Assembly (NCBI RefSeq): GCF_014202505.1
Contig: NZ_JACHGW010000013.1
Coordinates: forward strand, 1-45,116
DNA length: 45,116 bases
Origin: Armatimonas rosea
GTDB taxonomy: Bacteria > Armatimonadota > Armatimonadia > Armatimonadales > Armatimonadaceae
Reading direction: 5' to 3'
Position 1 is the stretch's first letter, and every line of letters begins with the position of its first letter. Positions 1 through 8,129 of the stretch are shown piece after piece. The notes under the pieces were generated by a model. It did not search any database and had not been told where the DNA came from. It saw only the letters and a list, made by a program, of their open reading frames with translations. The position numbers and the translations under genes were made by a program.

Positions 1-191
1 GTTTTGTGGTGCACCGATTCTATCGTCAATTCTTACCTGGGGGCCAAGATGGGATTCCTTAGCGTATGTTTTGCCCGAAAAACTAAAGTCGCCCCGGTTC
101 GGCAACTTGGCGCGGAGTAAAAGCCAAAGCCCCACTGAGAGTACCTTGTGTGCCACTCACCGAGGCAGCTCATCAAGAAGGAAACAGGAAA

Positions 192-677
192 ATGGCAAAG
201 CCAGCAAAAAACACAATTTGTCTGTGGTATGACGGAGACGCCCAGGACGCGGCACGATTCTACGCAGAGACATTTCCCGACTCCGCCGTCAGTGCGGTGC
301 ATCGCGCTCCAGGAGACTATCCCGCGGGCAAGCAAGGCGATGTACTGACGGTCGAGTTCACCGTGATGGGGATTCCTTGCCTCGGGCTCAACGGTGGACC
401 TGTGTTCAAGCACTGCGAAGCCTTCTCCTTCCAAGTCGCCACCGCCGACCAAGAGGAAACAGATCGCTACTGGAATGCGATTGTTGGCAATGGCGGCCAA
501 GAGAGTGCCTGTGGCTGGTGTAAAGATAAATGGGGACTATCCTGGCAGATCACGCCGATCTCCCTATCCGAAGCGGTAACCGATCCCGATCCCGCTGTCG
601 CCAAACGTGCCTTCGATGCGATGATGCAGATGACCAAAATTGATGTTGCGACCATCGAAGCGGCGCGACGCGGCTGA
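192..677 (+). CDS. VOC-family (PhnB/3-dmu-9_3-mt type) protein
   Basis: A 161-residue cytosolic protein of the vicinal-oxygen-chelate fold, most like the PhnB/3-demethylubiquinone-methyltransferase-like branch. The sequence shows the family opening (LWYDGDAQDAARFYAETFPD), a central GIPCLGLNGG strand and a late GGQESACGWCKDKWGLSWQI segment, followed by a helix with DPAVAKRAFDAMMQM. The length is normal. I place the start at the ATG at 192, preceded by AGGAAA; an upstream in-frame start at 150 would add 14 residues unlike the family. It is convergent with the DinB gene and shares a two-way terminator with it. Family members are often annotated as glyoxalase or resistance-like proteins, but substrate cannot be read from the sequence. 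The fold call is firm, the function is unknown. Confidence 0.85.
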   Translation: MAKPAKNTICLWYDGDAQDAARFYAETFPDSAVSAVHRAPGDYPAGKQGDVLTVEFTVMGIPCLGLNGGPVFKHCEAFSFQVATADQEETDRYWNAIVGNGGQESACGWCKDKWGLSWQITPISLSEAVTDPDPAVAKRAFDAMMQMTKIDVATIEAARRG

Positions 678-703
678 CGGTCGCGTAGAAGTAAATTAGA
701 GGA

Positions 704-735
704 GACGCCCCACCGATCTGTTTCGGCGGGGCGTC
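704..735. terminator. Bidirectional terminator between VOC and DinB genes
   Basis: An inverted repeat with 12-nt arms at 704-715 and 724-735 (GACGCCCCACCG against CGGCGGGGCGTC, one mismatch) and an 8-nt loop sits between two convergent genes. T-rich tracts are short on both sides, so termination strength is uncertain. Confidence 0.7.
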
Positions 736-774
736 TTCGTAGATCTTCCGTTCGGCTGTCGTGCCTCCCCGCCC

Positions 775-1257
775 CTACGAGCGGTGTTGATCCAGATCGC
801 CCCAAAGCGTTTGCAAGAATTCGAGTTGGCCGCGGTGCCCCTCAATATGACCCTGTACGATGTCGAGCCAGGCCTGCGCCGGCATCGGGCCGAAGGGACT
901 CCGCCGGTCGGTGGCGATGTTCTCCGCCGTTAGCGAAGACATGGCCTTTCTCAGTTCCTCAGTGGACTCCGTGAAATCAGCGATCGCGTCCTCTCGAGTC
1001 GTGATGCGCTCTTCCGCTACGCGGAGAACGCGGAAGAAATCGTCCGGAGAAGGCACCTCCTCGGGCATTTCGTCTGAGAGGATCTGGGCAAACGCCCGAT
1101 TCGTCGAAGCGATATGCGCGACTACCTGAAGAAACGACCGCGAGGTTGGGGAAGGTGCCCAGCTAAGCCGATCGTCCGGGACGAAAGACATCAGGTGAAT
1201 CACGCGTTCGCTGGCGGCCCGAACGTGGCTTTGAGCCGTATTAGCAATTGAGTCCAT
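775..1257 (-). CDS. DinB/YfiT-family putative metal-dependent protein
   Basis: A 160-residue protein of the DinB four-helix bundle superfamily. It shows the usual pattern of histidines that would bind a divalent metal: an early HVRAASERVIHLM helix, VVAHIAS near residue 48 and a late QGHIEGHRGQLEFLQ helix. DinB relatives include thiol-dependent (mycothiol or bacillithiol) S-transferases and proteins of unknown role. It is the last gene of the minus-strand operon, 40 bp after the sigma factor gene, with an AAAGGAA ribosome site upstream of ATG 1257. It ends at the shared hairpin at 704-735. The specific reaction is not predictable. Confidence 0.8.
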   Translation of the reverse strand: MDSIANTAQSHVRAASERVIHLMSFVPDDRLSWAPSPTSRSFLQVVAHIASTNRAFAQILSDEMPEEVPSPDDFFRVLRVAEERITTREDAIADFTESTEELRKAMSSLTAENIATDRRSPFGPMPAQAWLDIVQGHIEGHRGQLEFLQTLWGDLDQHRS

Positions 1258-1297
1258 GGTTTTTTAGTTCCTTTCGAGAACAGATTCAAGGGTGAGA

Positions 1298-2206
1298 TCA
1301 GAGGAGTGTGAGCTCCGCGTCGTCGACGATGTAGGAGGCGTACCGGTAATCGCGAATGTAGACGATCTGCCCGTCGCGCCACTCGAGCCACATGAGATGG
1401 CTGGGCGTCTCGGAGTGGGGATCTTCATAGACGACAATCGCCTCGCGCCCCTCCAGAAGCGCTGGAACAAGCCGGATGCTCTCGCAGAGGGCATAGATTG
1501 AGAAGAACATCCCGACGTCTTTCGGCCCGACGCGAAGCGGGTACGACGACTGCTTGAGCTTCACGTCGCTGGCGAGAAGCGCGCGAAGGCTGTCCCAATC
1601 GCGCTGGTGGAACAGTGTGATGTAGTTCGCTACGGCGGCGGAAGGCTCCGCGCTGACCGGCGGCGACGCCATAGCGCCTCGATTTGCTTCGCGCAAGCTC
1701 GCCCGCCCTCGCGCCAGATGCCCCTTCACCGCATCCACCGACAGATCGAGCAAGCTCGCGATATCAGCCAGAGACTCCCCCAGCAGGTCTTTCAGAATGA
1801 CGGCGCTCCGCTGAGGGAGGGGCAGCTCGACGAAGCGAGAGACGGCGGTCTTTAGCACCTCCTGCTGAAGAAGCGTCTCCAGAGGATCGGGGCTGTTTGG
1901 ATCAGGCGTCTCCAATGCGCTCTCGATAGGCTCCGTCTGGCGGACACCCCGGCTACGGAGAAGGTCGATGGCGCGGTTATGGGCGATGCGAAAGAGCCAG
2001 GGACGGAGCGACGGCAGCTCCTTGCTCTCTCGATCCTGAAGCGCTACCAGAGCGCGGACGAGTGTATCTTGCACGACGTCTTCCCCCTCAATCACCGAGC
2101 CCATCAAACGAGCGCAGTAGCGGTGCAGCTCGGGCCGAAGCGCGTCGGCCTGCGCCAGAAACTCAGCATGGCGCTCCGAGGACGGCCGAGTACGTTCCTC
2201 GCTCAC
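1298..2206 (-). CDS. ECF sigma factor with C-terminal SnoaL-like domain
   Basis: A 302-residue extracytoplasmic-function sigma factor. Region 2 is visible as DVVQDTLVRALVALQDRE plus PWLFRIAHNRAIDLLRSRG, region 4 as LPLPQRSAVILKDLLGESLADIASLLDLSVDAVKGHLARGR. A roughly 110-residue C-terminal domain (from about residue 190, AVANYITLFHQRDWDSLRALL) looks like the SnoaL/NTF2 fold used by the SigJ and ECF41-type groups, where it controls activity in place of a separate anti-sigma factor. The start is the GTG at 2206, overlapping the SDR stop by 4 bases (GTGA); the reading frame stays open further upstream, but that part lies inside the SDR gene. ECF41-type genes usually sit beside an oxidoreductase, epimerase or carboxymuconolactone decarboxylase, which agrees with the two SDR genes just upstream in the same operon. 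Confidence 0.88.
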   Translation of the reverse strand: MSEERTRPSSERHAEFLAQADALRPELHRYCARLMGSVIEGEDVVQDTLVRALVALQDRESKELPSLRPWLFRIAHNRAIDLLRSRGVRQTEPIESALETPDPNSPDPLETLLQQEVLKTAVSRFVELPLPQRSAVILKDLLGESLADIASLLDLSVDAVKGHLARGRASLREANRGAMASPPVSAEPSAAVANYITLFHQRDWDSLRALLASDVKLKQSSYPLRVGPKDVGMFFSIYALCESIRLVPALLEGREAIVVYEDPHSETPSHLMWLEWRDGQIVYIRDYRYASYIVDDAELTLL

Positions 2207-2964
2207 GCGGCGACCTCCTCCAGAACCCGGACGCCCCCCTCCGCCGTGACGCCGAAGGCGAACCCCTCTTCGACAGGCCCGTCCCCGACGACCGAGAGAA
2301 CGAGCTGCCCAAACCGCAGGGGGGTCAGCGGCGCGCCGAAGCGGGCGACGAACGCCTCGGGGGTGAGGCTCAAAGCGTCCGCGTAGGCGTGGGCTCCAGC
2401 ATCGCCGACTCCCGTTCCGAGAACGAGTTGCTGGGGAACGATGACCTGAAAGCGAATCCCGAGCGCCTCCTGATCGGAGACGCCCTGGGCGTAGCGAGCC
2501 ATCAGCCACAGCATCCGCTTCGCCCCGCCGTAGCCGCCGGAGAGAGGTGAGCCATTCACCGCCGCCCCGCTCGACACGACCAGAACGCGACTTCCAGGCG
2601 CGAGCGGGGCGCGGAGCGCGGCCTGTAACCAGAAGAGGCTCGCCTTGACGTCGTGCTCCCACGTGGCGGAAAAGTCCTTCCAGGAGATTCTATCCAGGCG
2701 TTCCATGGGCGGAGGCGCGCCCGCATTGAGAATCAGAAGCGCGGGGCGAACGTCGTCAAGAATTCGATGCGCGGCTTGCTCATCGGTCACATCGGCGGAG
2801 ACTACGGCGACGCCGAGCCGGTCGCCGACCGACTGAAGAGACTTCAGATCGCGAGCGACCACGGTGACGTCCGCGCTCTGCGCGACCAGCGCCTCCGTCA
2901 GCCCCAGACCGAGCCCGCGGCTTCCACCCGTCAGCACGACTCTTGCGCCCTTGAGGTTCATCAT
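2203..2964 (-). CDS. Short-chain dehydrogenase/reductase (SDR)
   Basis: A 253-residue SDR oxidoreductase. The Rossmann nucleotide-binding motif is GGSRGLGLGL near the N-terminus, the structural motif is LNAGAP, and the catalytic Tyr-X3-Lys is in GGYGGAKRMLW; VVSSGAAV supplies the catalytic Ser. The start is the ATG at 2964 (or the next codon, 2961), one base after the stop of the AHSA1-like gene. The end overlaps the sigma factor start. The substrate is unknown. Its place directly before an ECF41-like sigma gene suggests it is the oxidoreductase partner usual for that group. Confidence 0.85.
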   Translation of the reverse strand: MMNLKGARVVLTGGSRGLGLGLTEALVAQSADVTVVARDLKSLQSVGDRLGVAVVSADVTDEQAAHRILDDVRPALLILNAGAPPPMERLDRISWKDFSATWEHDVKASLFWLQAALRAPLAPGSRVLVVSSGAAVNGSPLSGGYGGAKRMLWLMARYAQGVSDQEALGIRFQVIVPQQLVLGTGVGDAGAHAYADALSLTPEAFVARFGAPLTPLRFGQLVLSVVGDGPVEEGFAFGVTAEGGVRVLEEVAA

Positions 2965-2965
2965 G

Positions 2966-3436
2966 TCAGATTTGGCTTTCTTCGATTCGGTTTTCTTTGT
3001 GGTTGGGCTTGCCGACCCCAGTGACAATGAGGCTCCGAAGGCTGTCGTCCACGAAGAAATCCCAAGCCTTGGAGCAGTCATTAAAGCATTCTATTTCCGG
3101 CGCGAGCCCGACGTGGGTAAATGTCAGCTCCGTTCCGTCGCTCGTCGGAGAAATGTCAAATACGATCGTCGTTCCGTCCCACTCGCCGCTGTCTTTCGCA
3201 AAGCTAAGGAAGGAGCGTGACACGAGCCAGACGACTTTCTTCCCGGGAAGAAACTGCGTAATCCTCTGCGCGCTTCGATGGATATCGCGATAGGAAAAAT
3301 CGAACTCAGCGTCGAGACGATCAGTATCTCCATCGATCTCTTCAGACCACCATCCGCGGACGTTGTTGATCGCTGCAAAGACCTCTTGAGGCGATTTTTC
3401 AACCAGAATGCTCTTCCTGTAATCTGTGTTAGCCAT
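2966..3436 (-). CDS. SRPBCC/AHSA1-like domain protein
   Basis: A 156-residue protein with the START-like SRPBCC fold of the AHSA1 group. It has the typical opening (YRKSILVEKSPQEVFAAINNVRGWW), a central FLPGKKVVWLVS segment, and the C-terminal helix CSKAWDFFVDDSLRSLI. Proteins of this group bind small hydrophobic ligands or act as activators; no catalytic residues are evident. The start is the ATG at 3436, four bases after the preceding SDR stop, and the stop is one base before the next SDR start, so translation is probably coupled. A longer open frame upstream lies inside the SDR gene and is rejected. Confidence 0.8.
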   Translation of the reverse strand: MANTDYRKSILVEKSPQEVFAAINNVRGWWSEEIDGDTDRLDAEFDFSYRDIHRSAQRITQFLPGKKVVWLVSRSFLSFAKDSGEWDGTTIVFDISPTSDGTELTFTHVGLAPEIECFNDCSKAWDFFVDDSLRSLIVTGVGKPNHKENRIEESQI

Positions 3437-3440
3437 GATT

Positions 3441-4172
3441 CTATAGCTCCATCGCCGCAAATTGCTTCTCCGCGCGTTTGGGAGAGGATTCGTACAGGGC
3501 CGCGAAGCTTTCCGCGAAGGCATCGGGATAGATATCCTCGACCCCGGCCTCGACGGCGTCGAGAATTGCGGCGGCGACCTCGCGAGCGGAGGCCTTCGGA
3601 ATCTCCAGCCCTCGCGCCATATCGGTATCGATCGGCCCCGCATAAACGCCGTGAACTGCGGTACCTTGCGCCCCGAAGAGACTGCGGGCCGCCTGCGTGA
3701 GGGAGTGGAGCGCCGCCTTCGACGCGCCGTACGTCGGCATGAACGGCACGCTCGCCAGGCCAGCGAGAGAGCCGATATTGACGACGCCTCGCCCGCTTTG
3801 GGCTAGGGCGGGAGCGAACGTGTGGATGATTCTGAGCGGGCCGAAGAAGTTCACTTCCATCTCTTTGCGGGCCTCAGCGACGCTCTCCGGGCCGAGGATC
3901 GTCGAGGAAAGCGCAAGTCCCGCGTTGTTGAAGACGATCTCGACATCCGCCGCCGCCTGGATGGCGTCCAAGGTATGGCTCTCGTCGGTCACGTCCAGCT
4001 TGAGTGGAACCACGCGTTCCTCCTTGAGGAAGCCCAGAGTGTCGAGGTTGCGCGCGGCAGCGTAGACTTTCGCTATCCCCCGATCCAGAAGCTCTTCCGT
4101 AAGGGCATACCCGAGCCCACGGTTTGCGCCCGTGACGAGAGCAACCGCTCCCTTGATTTTCAATGCATTCAT
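3441..4172 (-). CDS. Short-chain dehydrogenase/reductase (SDR), first gene of operon
   Basis: A 243-residue classical SDR. The cofactor motif GANRGLGYAL, the NNAG motif, the serine in NIGSLAGLAS and the YGASKAALHSL active-site block are all present, so it should be an active NAD(P)-dependent oxidoreductase. The start is the ATG at 4172, the methionine closest to the normal SDR beginning (MNALKIKGAVALVTG). It is the first gene of the minus-strand run 4172-775 (SDR, AHSA1-like, SDR, ECF sigma, DinB). The two SDRs in this operon differ clearly and are not a recent duplication. Confidence 0.87.
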   Translation of the reverse strand: MNALKIKGAVALVTGANRGLGYALTEELLDRGIAKVYAAARNLDTLGFLKEERVVPLKLDVTDESHTLDAIQAAADVEIVFNNAGLALSSTILGPESVAEARKEMEVNFFGPLRIIHTFAPALAQSGRGVVNIGSLAGLASVPFMPTYGASKAALHSLTQAARSLFGAQGTAVHGVYAGPIDTDMARGLEIPKASAREVAAAILDAVEAGVEDIYPDAFAESFAALYESSPKRAEKQFAAMEL

Positions 4173-4624
4173 GTTGATTTGCCCCCAGTGCGTATGATGA
4201 TTAGTCTCTATAGCCAAGACGGATGAGGAGCCGAAAAAGAGTCAAACAACGGTCAAACTATTTTAACGCGCCGGAAAAGCCCCCTCCGATAGATGGAGCG
4301 CGGGGGCTTTGTATGGTCGGGGCGAAGCAAGCGTTAGAGCTACAGCGCATCCTTCTGTGGACTTCATCTAAGAAGACGTGCCGATAATCGACTTGTATCC
4401 GTCCCCTGAATTCAACCACGTTCCCGCACCTGGCATCGCTGACGCTTCTCAAGAGATAGCGTACGTAATAAACCTTCGCTTTTCTGGGGATAGTCTAGGT
4501 CGCGAGATCGACCATTTTACGTTAGCCATAAAACGATCTCTAATCTTGTTCTCAGCAATCTCAAAGGCTCTTCTTATAAACCGATGTCAAAATGAACTTA
4601 GGGTCTAAGGAGCCCAGAGATCAG
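4173..4624. other. 452-bp gap: operon upstream region, hairpin, no gene
   Basis: The side next to the SDR operon holds a direct repeat GTCAAAC at 4241-4247 and 4252-4258 (11-bp pitch), which may be an operator for the minus-strand operon. A strong hairpin lies at 4275-4310. The remainder (4311-4600) has short open frames without family likeness or ribosome sites, and I see no gene in it. Confidence 0.5.
4275..4310. terminator. Orphan hairpin, terminator-like
   Basis: AAAAGCCCCC at 4275-4284 pairs with GGGGGCTTT at 4302-4310. Read on the minus strand the stem is followed by TTTTCC, so it would work as an intrinsic terminator for a minus-strand transcript from 4.3-4.6 kb. No gene is recognisable there, which suggests a lost gene or insulation of the SDR operon. 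Confidence 0.55.
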
Positions 4625-5029
4625 ATGAACAAGAACATTACTTTCGGAATTGCCGCACTGGTTGTTGCCATTGGGATCGGTTCTCTAACCCAGGCACAGG
4701 CTGGTGGTCCAAAGCACGTTGGACCATGGGACGCGATTAAGGCGGCAGAGGCAAAAAAGGGCGGTAAGGCGTTCAGCGCAACCTATATCTCCGAGGGGGG
4801 CAAGTACATCTATGACGTGATTGTTATCAAGGGTAAGAAGATCACCGAGGTGGAAGTAGATGCCGCGACCGGAAAAGTGGGCGCTACCGAAGAGGCAACA
4901 CCTGAAGATGAAGGCAAGGAGCTGACCAGCGCCCTGAATGTTGCCCTTGGAAAAGCCAAAGCCGTGCCGGAAAAAGATGAGAAGGGCGAAAAAGACGAGA
5001 AGCCTGTCAAGGTAAAACGAGGCAAATAG
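4625..5029 (+). CDS. Exported PepSY-like small protein
   Basis: A 134-residue exported protein. A signal peptide (MNKNITFGIAALVVAIGIG, cleavage near AQA-GG) is followed by one PepSY-like module, shown by WDAIKAAEAKKGG, YISEGGKYIYDVIVI and EVEVDAATGKV. The tail is highly charged (repeats of KDEKGEKDEK). AAGGAG at 4607-4612 lies 12 nt before ATG 4625. PepSY proteins commonly accompany a response regulator and sensor kinase and are thought to modulate exported enzymes or the sensor. Here the two-component genes follow after 25 bp, which fits that pattern. The ligand is unknown. Confidence 0.78.
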   Translation: MNKNITFGIAALVVAIGIGSLTQAQAGGPKHVGPWDAIKAAEAKKGGKAFSATYISEGGKYIYDVIVIKGKKITEVEVDAATGKVGATEEATPEDEGKELTSALNVALGKAKAVPEKDEKGEKDEKPVKVKRGK

Positions 5030-5054
5030 GCACATAGGCGTCACAATAACGCTG

Positions 5055-5738
5055 GTGAAAGTTTTAATCGTTGAAGACGACCCTGGCGTCGTGCGGTTCC
5101 TGCGTCAAGCGGTTGTTGAAGCGGGCTACACAGCACACGACGAACAAGACGGTCTCCAGGGGTGGGAGCGAATTCGGACAGAAGCATGGGACATTCTTCT
5201 GCTCGATGTGATGCTTCCTACCCTGGATGGCCTTGAGATTTGCCGTCGCGCTCGGGCAGCAGGGCTTACCATTCCTATACTGATCCTCACGGCTCGGGAT
5301 CTCACCCGAGATAAGATCGAGGGGCTAGATGCAGGGGCAGATGACTATGTGGTTAAGCCCTTCCAGGTTGGAGAGCTTCTGGCGAGAATGCGCGCCCTCT
5401 TGAGGCGAGGAACTATCCCCCCAAGTGCTCCTGTCGTCCTCCGCGTTGGCGATCTTACTCTGGATTCCTCGACGCGGCAGGCGATTCGAGGAGAGAAGGC
5501 AGTGTTGCTCTCCGCGACGGAGTACCGGCTTTTGGAATACCTGATGCGTAATGCGGGGCGCGTGCTGACCCGCTCCCAGATTCTTGAACATGTATGGGAG
5601 TATGACTTTGGGGGGACGGGCAATGTCCTAGACGTCTACATCAGCTACTTGCGTAGCAAGATCGATAAGGACTTCGCGACGCCTCTGCTGCATACAATGC
5701 GCGGTGTTGGCTATATCTTTCAAGATCGGAGTCTGTAG
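5055..5738 (+). CDS. OmpR/PhoB-family response regulator
   Basis: A 227-residue DNA-binding response regulator. The receiver domain (1-115) has the acidic pair D8/D9, the phospho-acceptor D51 in LLLDVMLP, T79-type LTARD and K101-type VVKPF. The winged-helix output domain (about 130-225) ends in the family hallmark VGYIF. The start is the GTG at 5055, which gives the standard MKVLIVEDD beginning. Its stop is directly followed by the start of the sensor kinase gene. Its probable targets are its own neighbours (PepSY protein, YncE-like protein, RND pump); TAGGCT repeats at 6981-7038 are a candidate site. Confidence 0.93.
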   Translation: MKVLIVEDDPGVVRFLRQAVVEAGYTAHDEQDGLQGWERIRTEAWDILLLDVMLPTLDGLEICRRARAAGLTIPILILTARDLTRDKIEGLDAGADDYVVKPFQVGELLARMRALLRRGTIPPSAPVVLRVGDLTLDSSTRQAIRGEKAVLLSATEYRLLEYLMRNAGRVLTRSQILEHVWEYDFGGTGNVLDVYISYLRSKIDKDFATPLLHTMRGVGYIFQDRSL

Positions 5739-6980
5739 GTGCTTTCCTCGCTACGCTCGCGCCTGACCTTGTCCTTTGCGCTCGTCTTTATGGGGCTTGG
5801 GATTGCACTCTGGCTTGCAGCGACCCTCCTTCTCCGCGCACAGGCGGAGCGCGAGACGGAGACGCTCCTGCAGAATGCAACTGCTCAGCTAAGTCAGGAG
5901 TGGAAAGAGCCCAAAGACGCACTGGAGGAGCTTCGTGAAGATGGTCGCTTTTCCCGAGTGGCAGTGACGGTCTTTGGGGCGCAGGGTAAGGTTCTGGGGA
6001 CGAATCGCCGCAATGTTGTTCCCTGGCCACGCAAACCTGACACAAACGATGGCTGGCGTGTTCGCGTTGCACAGGTAGGGGAGTTCACTCTGGTGCTGGG
6101 CGTGGATTGGAGCGAGACGGAGCTACAGCTTCGGCGACAAGCTCAGCTCTTAGCTGCACTCTCACTGGTTCTGTCGGTGTTGGCAAGCATCCTGGCACGA
6201 CTTGTGATCGGACGCACCCTGCGGCCCATCGGAGCACTCGCTGCCCAGGCGAATGAAGCGGATGAGGGTGACAGAGAGGTCCTCTTGAGCCCTACCTCTC
6301 AGGATGCCGAGGTTCGCCAGCTCGTGACCACGCTCAATGCCCTGCTGGTTCGCCAGCGAGAGAGCGCTCGCTCACGCGAAGAGTTTGCAGCCGCTGCATC
6401 GCATGAGCTTCGAACTCCCTTGACGGTTCTCCTAGGGACAATCGAGGTGACTCTGTCTCGCCCAAGAGCCACTTCTGAGTACCAAGAGGCACTAGGGCAT
6501 CTTCAGGTAGAGGTGAAGCGGATGGCTCGCCTGACAGAAAGTCTGCTTTTGCTGAGTCGCCTCGGCGAGAGCGACCTGGAGAAATCATTGGAAACGGTCA
6601 ACCTGACTGCTGTCTGTGAGGAGGCTCTCATGTCGCTCCTTCCCCTGCGAGAAGAGCGTCGCCTCACCATTGAGTTGGAGCTGTCTCCTCAGGTTGAAAT
6701 CGAGTCATCCTATACAGCTCTTGCGGTCCTCGTTCGGAACCTGCTGGACAATGCGCATCGGTATGCGCCACCAGGGACGACCATCCAAGTAACGCTTCAA
6801 CACGCTCCTACCGAGCTGACTATCATCAATGTCGCGGAGCCTATGGGATCAGGAATCTCAACGCAAAGCCGTGGAGCTGGCCTGGGGTTAACTCTCTGTC
6901 ACCGGATCGCTAAAGCCTATGGCTGGGTTCTGGAAATCCATCGTCAGGATCAGAGTTTCCAGGCCAAAGTCCGTTGGTAG
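5739..6980 (+). CDS. Sensor histidine kinase with degenerate G1 box
   Basis: A 413-residue inner-membrane sensor kinase. It has TM1 (about 10-33), a short periplasmic sensor region (about 34-130), TM2 (about 137-160), a HAMP linker with RTLRPIGALAAQ, the dimerisation domain with phospho-acceptor H222 in SHELRTPL, an N box (NLLDNAHRYAP) and a G2 box (GAGLGLTLCHRI). The usual DxGxG of the G1 box is replaced by a NVAEPMGSG segment, so ATP binding may be weakened or adapted. The start is the GTG immediately after the regulator stop. It pairs with the 5055 regulator. The signal is unknown; the flanking efflux genes suggest a toxic compound or metal. Confidence 0.9.
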   Translation: MLSSLRSRLTLSFALVFMGLGIALWLAATLLLRAQAERETETLLQNATAQLSQEWKEPKDALEELREDGRFSRVAVTVFGAQGKVLGTNRRNVVPWPRKPDTNDGWRVRVAQVGEFTLVLGVDWSETELQLRRQAQLLAALSLVLSVLASILARLVIGRTLRPIGALAAQANEADEGDREVLLSPTSQDAEVRQLVTTLNALLVRQRESARSREEFAAAASHELRTPLTVLLGTIEVTLSRPRATSEYQEALGHLQVEVKRMARLTESLLLLSRLGESDLEKSLETVNLTAVCEEALMSLLPLREERRLTIELELSPQVEIESSYTALAVLVRNLLDNAHRYAPPGTTIQVTLQHAPTELTIINVAEPMGSGISTQSRGAGLGLTLCHRIAKAYGWVLEIHRQDQSFQAKVRW

Positions 6981-7080
6981 TTAGGCTATGGTTCTCTAAT
7001 ACTAGGCTAAGGATTGGCTCGTAAAATGGGATTAGGCTGTTGGGTATGGAGTTACAGCCGCTCTCAAAAGGAATATCTGT
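6981..7080 (+). promoter_or_regulatory. Upstream region of YncE/efflux operon with TAGGCT repeats
   Basis: TTAGGCTA at 6981-6988, CTAGGCTA at 7002-7009 and ATTAGGCT at 7031-7038 recur on the same strand at pitches of 21 and 30 bp, roughly whole helical turns. They are a plausible operator for the 5055 response regulator. A similar CTAGGCTTAAGG lies before the multicopper oxidase gene, near 26643. This is inference from repetition only. Confidence 0.4.
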
Positions 7081-8100
7081 ATGAAGACTTTGCTTGCTCT
7101 GCTACCGATTGCACTGACGATCAGTGTCCTTGCTTCAACCCACACTTTGGCACAGGAGCCAAAGGCTCCCAGCTACCACCTGCTCACCAAGGTTGCCGTC
7201 GGTGGCGAAGGAGCCTGGGACTACCTCACGGTGGATAGCGATGCCCATCGCCTCTATGTCACCCGCAGCACTCATGTGATGGTGATGGATTCGAACACCA
7301 ACAAGCTCGTTGGGGATATCACCAATACTCCAGGCGTCCATGGGGTGGCCCTGGCTCCAAAGCTCGGACGTGGGTTTATCAGCAATGGTCGCGAGAACAC
7401 CGTTCTGGTCTTTGATCTGAAGACCCTCAAAGAGATCCAGCGCATTCCCGTGGGCAAGAACCCCGATGCGATTCTCTACGATCCGGCGACGAACCGTGTC
7501 TTTACTTTTAATGGCACTAGCAATGATGTCACGGCGCTGGATGCTACTACGGGCAAAGTCCTTGCAACCATCCCTGCGGGCGGAAAGCCAGAGTTCGCCG
7601 TAACCGACGAGAAAGGCATGGTCTACTTCAATGTCGAGGACACCAGCGAGCTTCTCGCAATGGATGCCAAGGGGCTGAAGATCAAGAGCCGCTGGAAGAT
7701 AGCACCGGGTGAAGAGGCCTCAGGTCTCGCGTTCGATAAGGCGCATCGGCATCTCTTTGCGGTCTGTGGCAATGAAAAAATGGCAGTGGTGGATGCCGAC
7801 TCGGGCAAGGTGCTCGCCACCCCGACGATTGGTAAAGGCCCGGATGCGGCTGCGTTCGATGCAAAGCAGAACCTTGCCTTTAGCTCCAACGGAGCCGACG
7901 GCACCTTAACCTTGGTCGAGACAAAGACCTTCAAGGCGATAGGAACCGTTCCTACCCAGACAGGGGCACGCACGTTGACAATCGACCCTAAAACAGGGAA
8001 GCTCTACCTCATCTCCGCAAAGTTCAAGCCCGCCGAACCAGGTCAACGCCGCCCTAGCATGGAGCCAGGCTCGGCCGTGATCCTCGTTTACGGTCGTTGA
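7081..8100 (+). CDS. Exported YncE-like seven-bladed beta-propeller protein
   Basis: A 339-residue exported protein with a signal peptide (about 1-24, ending THTLAQ) and a repeated blade pattern of the YVTN/YncE type: DYLTVDSDAHRLYV, NTVLVFDLKTLKEI, NDVTALDATTGKVLATI, KMAVVDADSGKVLAT and GTLTLVETKTFKAIGTV. No catalytic residues are evident; such propellers bind ligands or partner proteins in the periplasm. It starts at ATG 7081 and is followed at once by the TolC-type gene, so it is probably part of the efflux transcript. Its partner may be a pump component or the substrate. Confidence 0.82.
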   Translation: MKTLLALLPIALTISVLASTHTLAQEPKAPSYHLLTKVAVGGEGAWDYLTVDSDAHRLYVTRSTHVMVMDSNTNKLVGDITNTPGVHGVALAPKLGRGFISNGRENTVLVFDLKTLKEIQRIPVGKNPDAILYDPATNRVFTFNGTSNDVTALDATTGKVLATIPAGGKPEFAVTDEKGMVYFNVEDTSELLAMDAKGLKIKSRWKIAPGEEASGLAFDKAHRHLFAVCGNEKMAVVDADSGKVLATPTIGKGPDAAAFDAKQNLAFSSNGADGTLTLVETKTFKAIGTVPTQTGARTLTIDPKTGKLYLISAKFKPAEPGQRRPSMEPGSAVILVYGR

Positions 8101-8129
8101 TTCGAATCGTGAGAGCAGAAAGAAGGCAA

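Noticed and set aside
1-120. Open plus-strand frame from the left edge, ending in TAA at 118-120
   Set aside because: It could be the 3' end of a cut gene, or continue from the right end if the molecule is circular, but 39 codons without a recognisable motif are not enough.
33-500. Minus-strand open frame over the VOC gene
   Set aside because: Shadow of the VOC gene; no ribosome site and no domain.
1298-2662. A 454-residue minus-strand frame that contains the ECF sigma factor
   Set aside because: The upstream 150 residues are Arg/Gly-rich, lie inside the SDR gene and have no family likeness; GTG 2206 overlapping the SDR stop is the better start.
4258-4452. 64-residue minus-strand frame over the hairpin at 4275
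   Set aside because: Its 3' end runs through the hairpin, it has no ribosome site and no likeness to a family.
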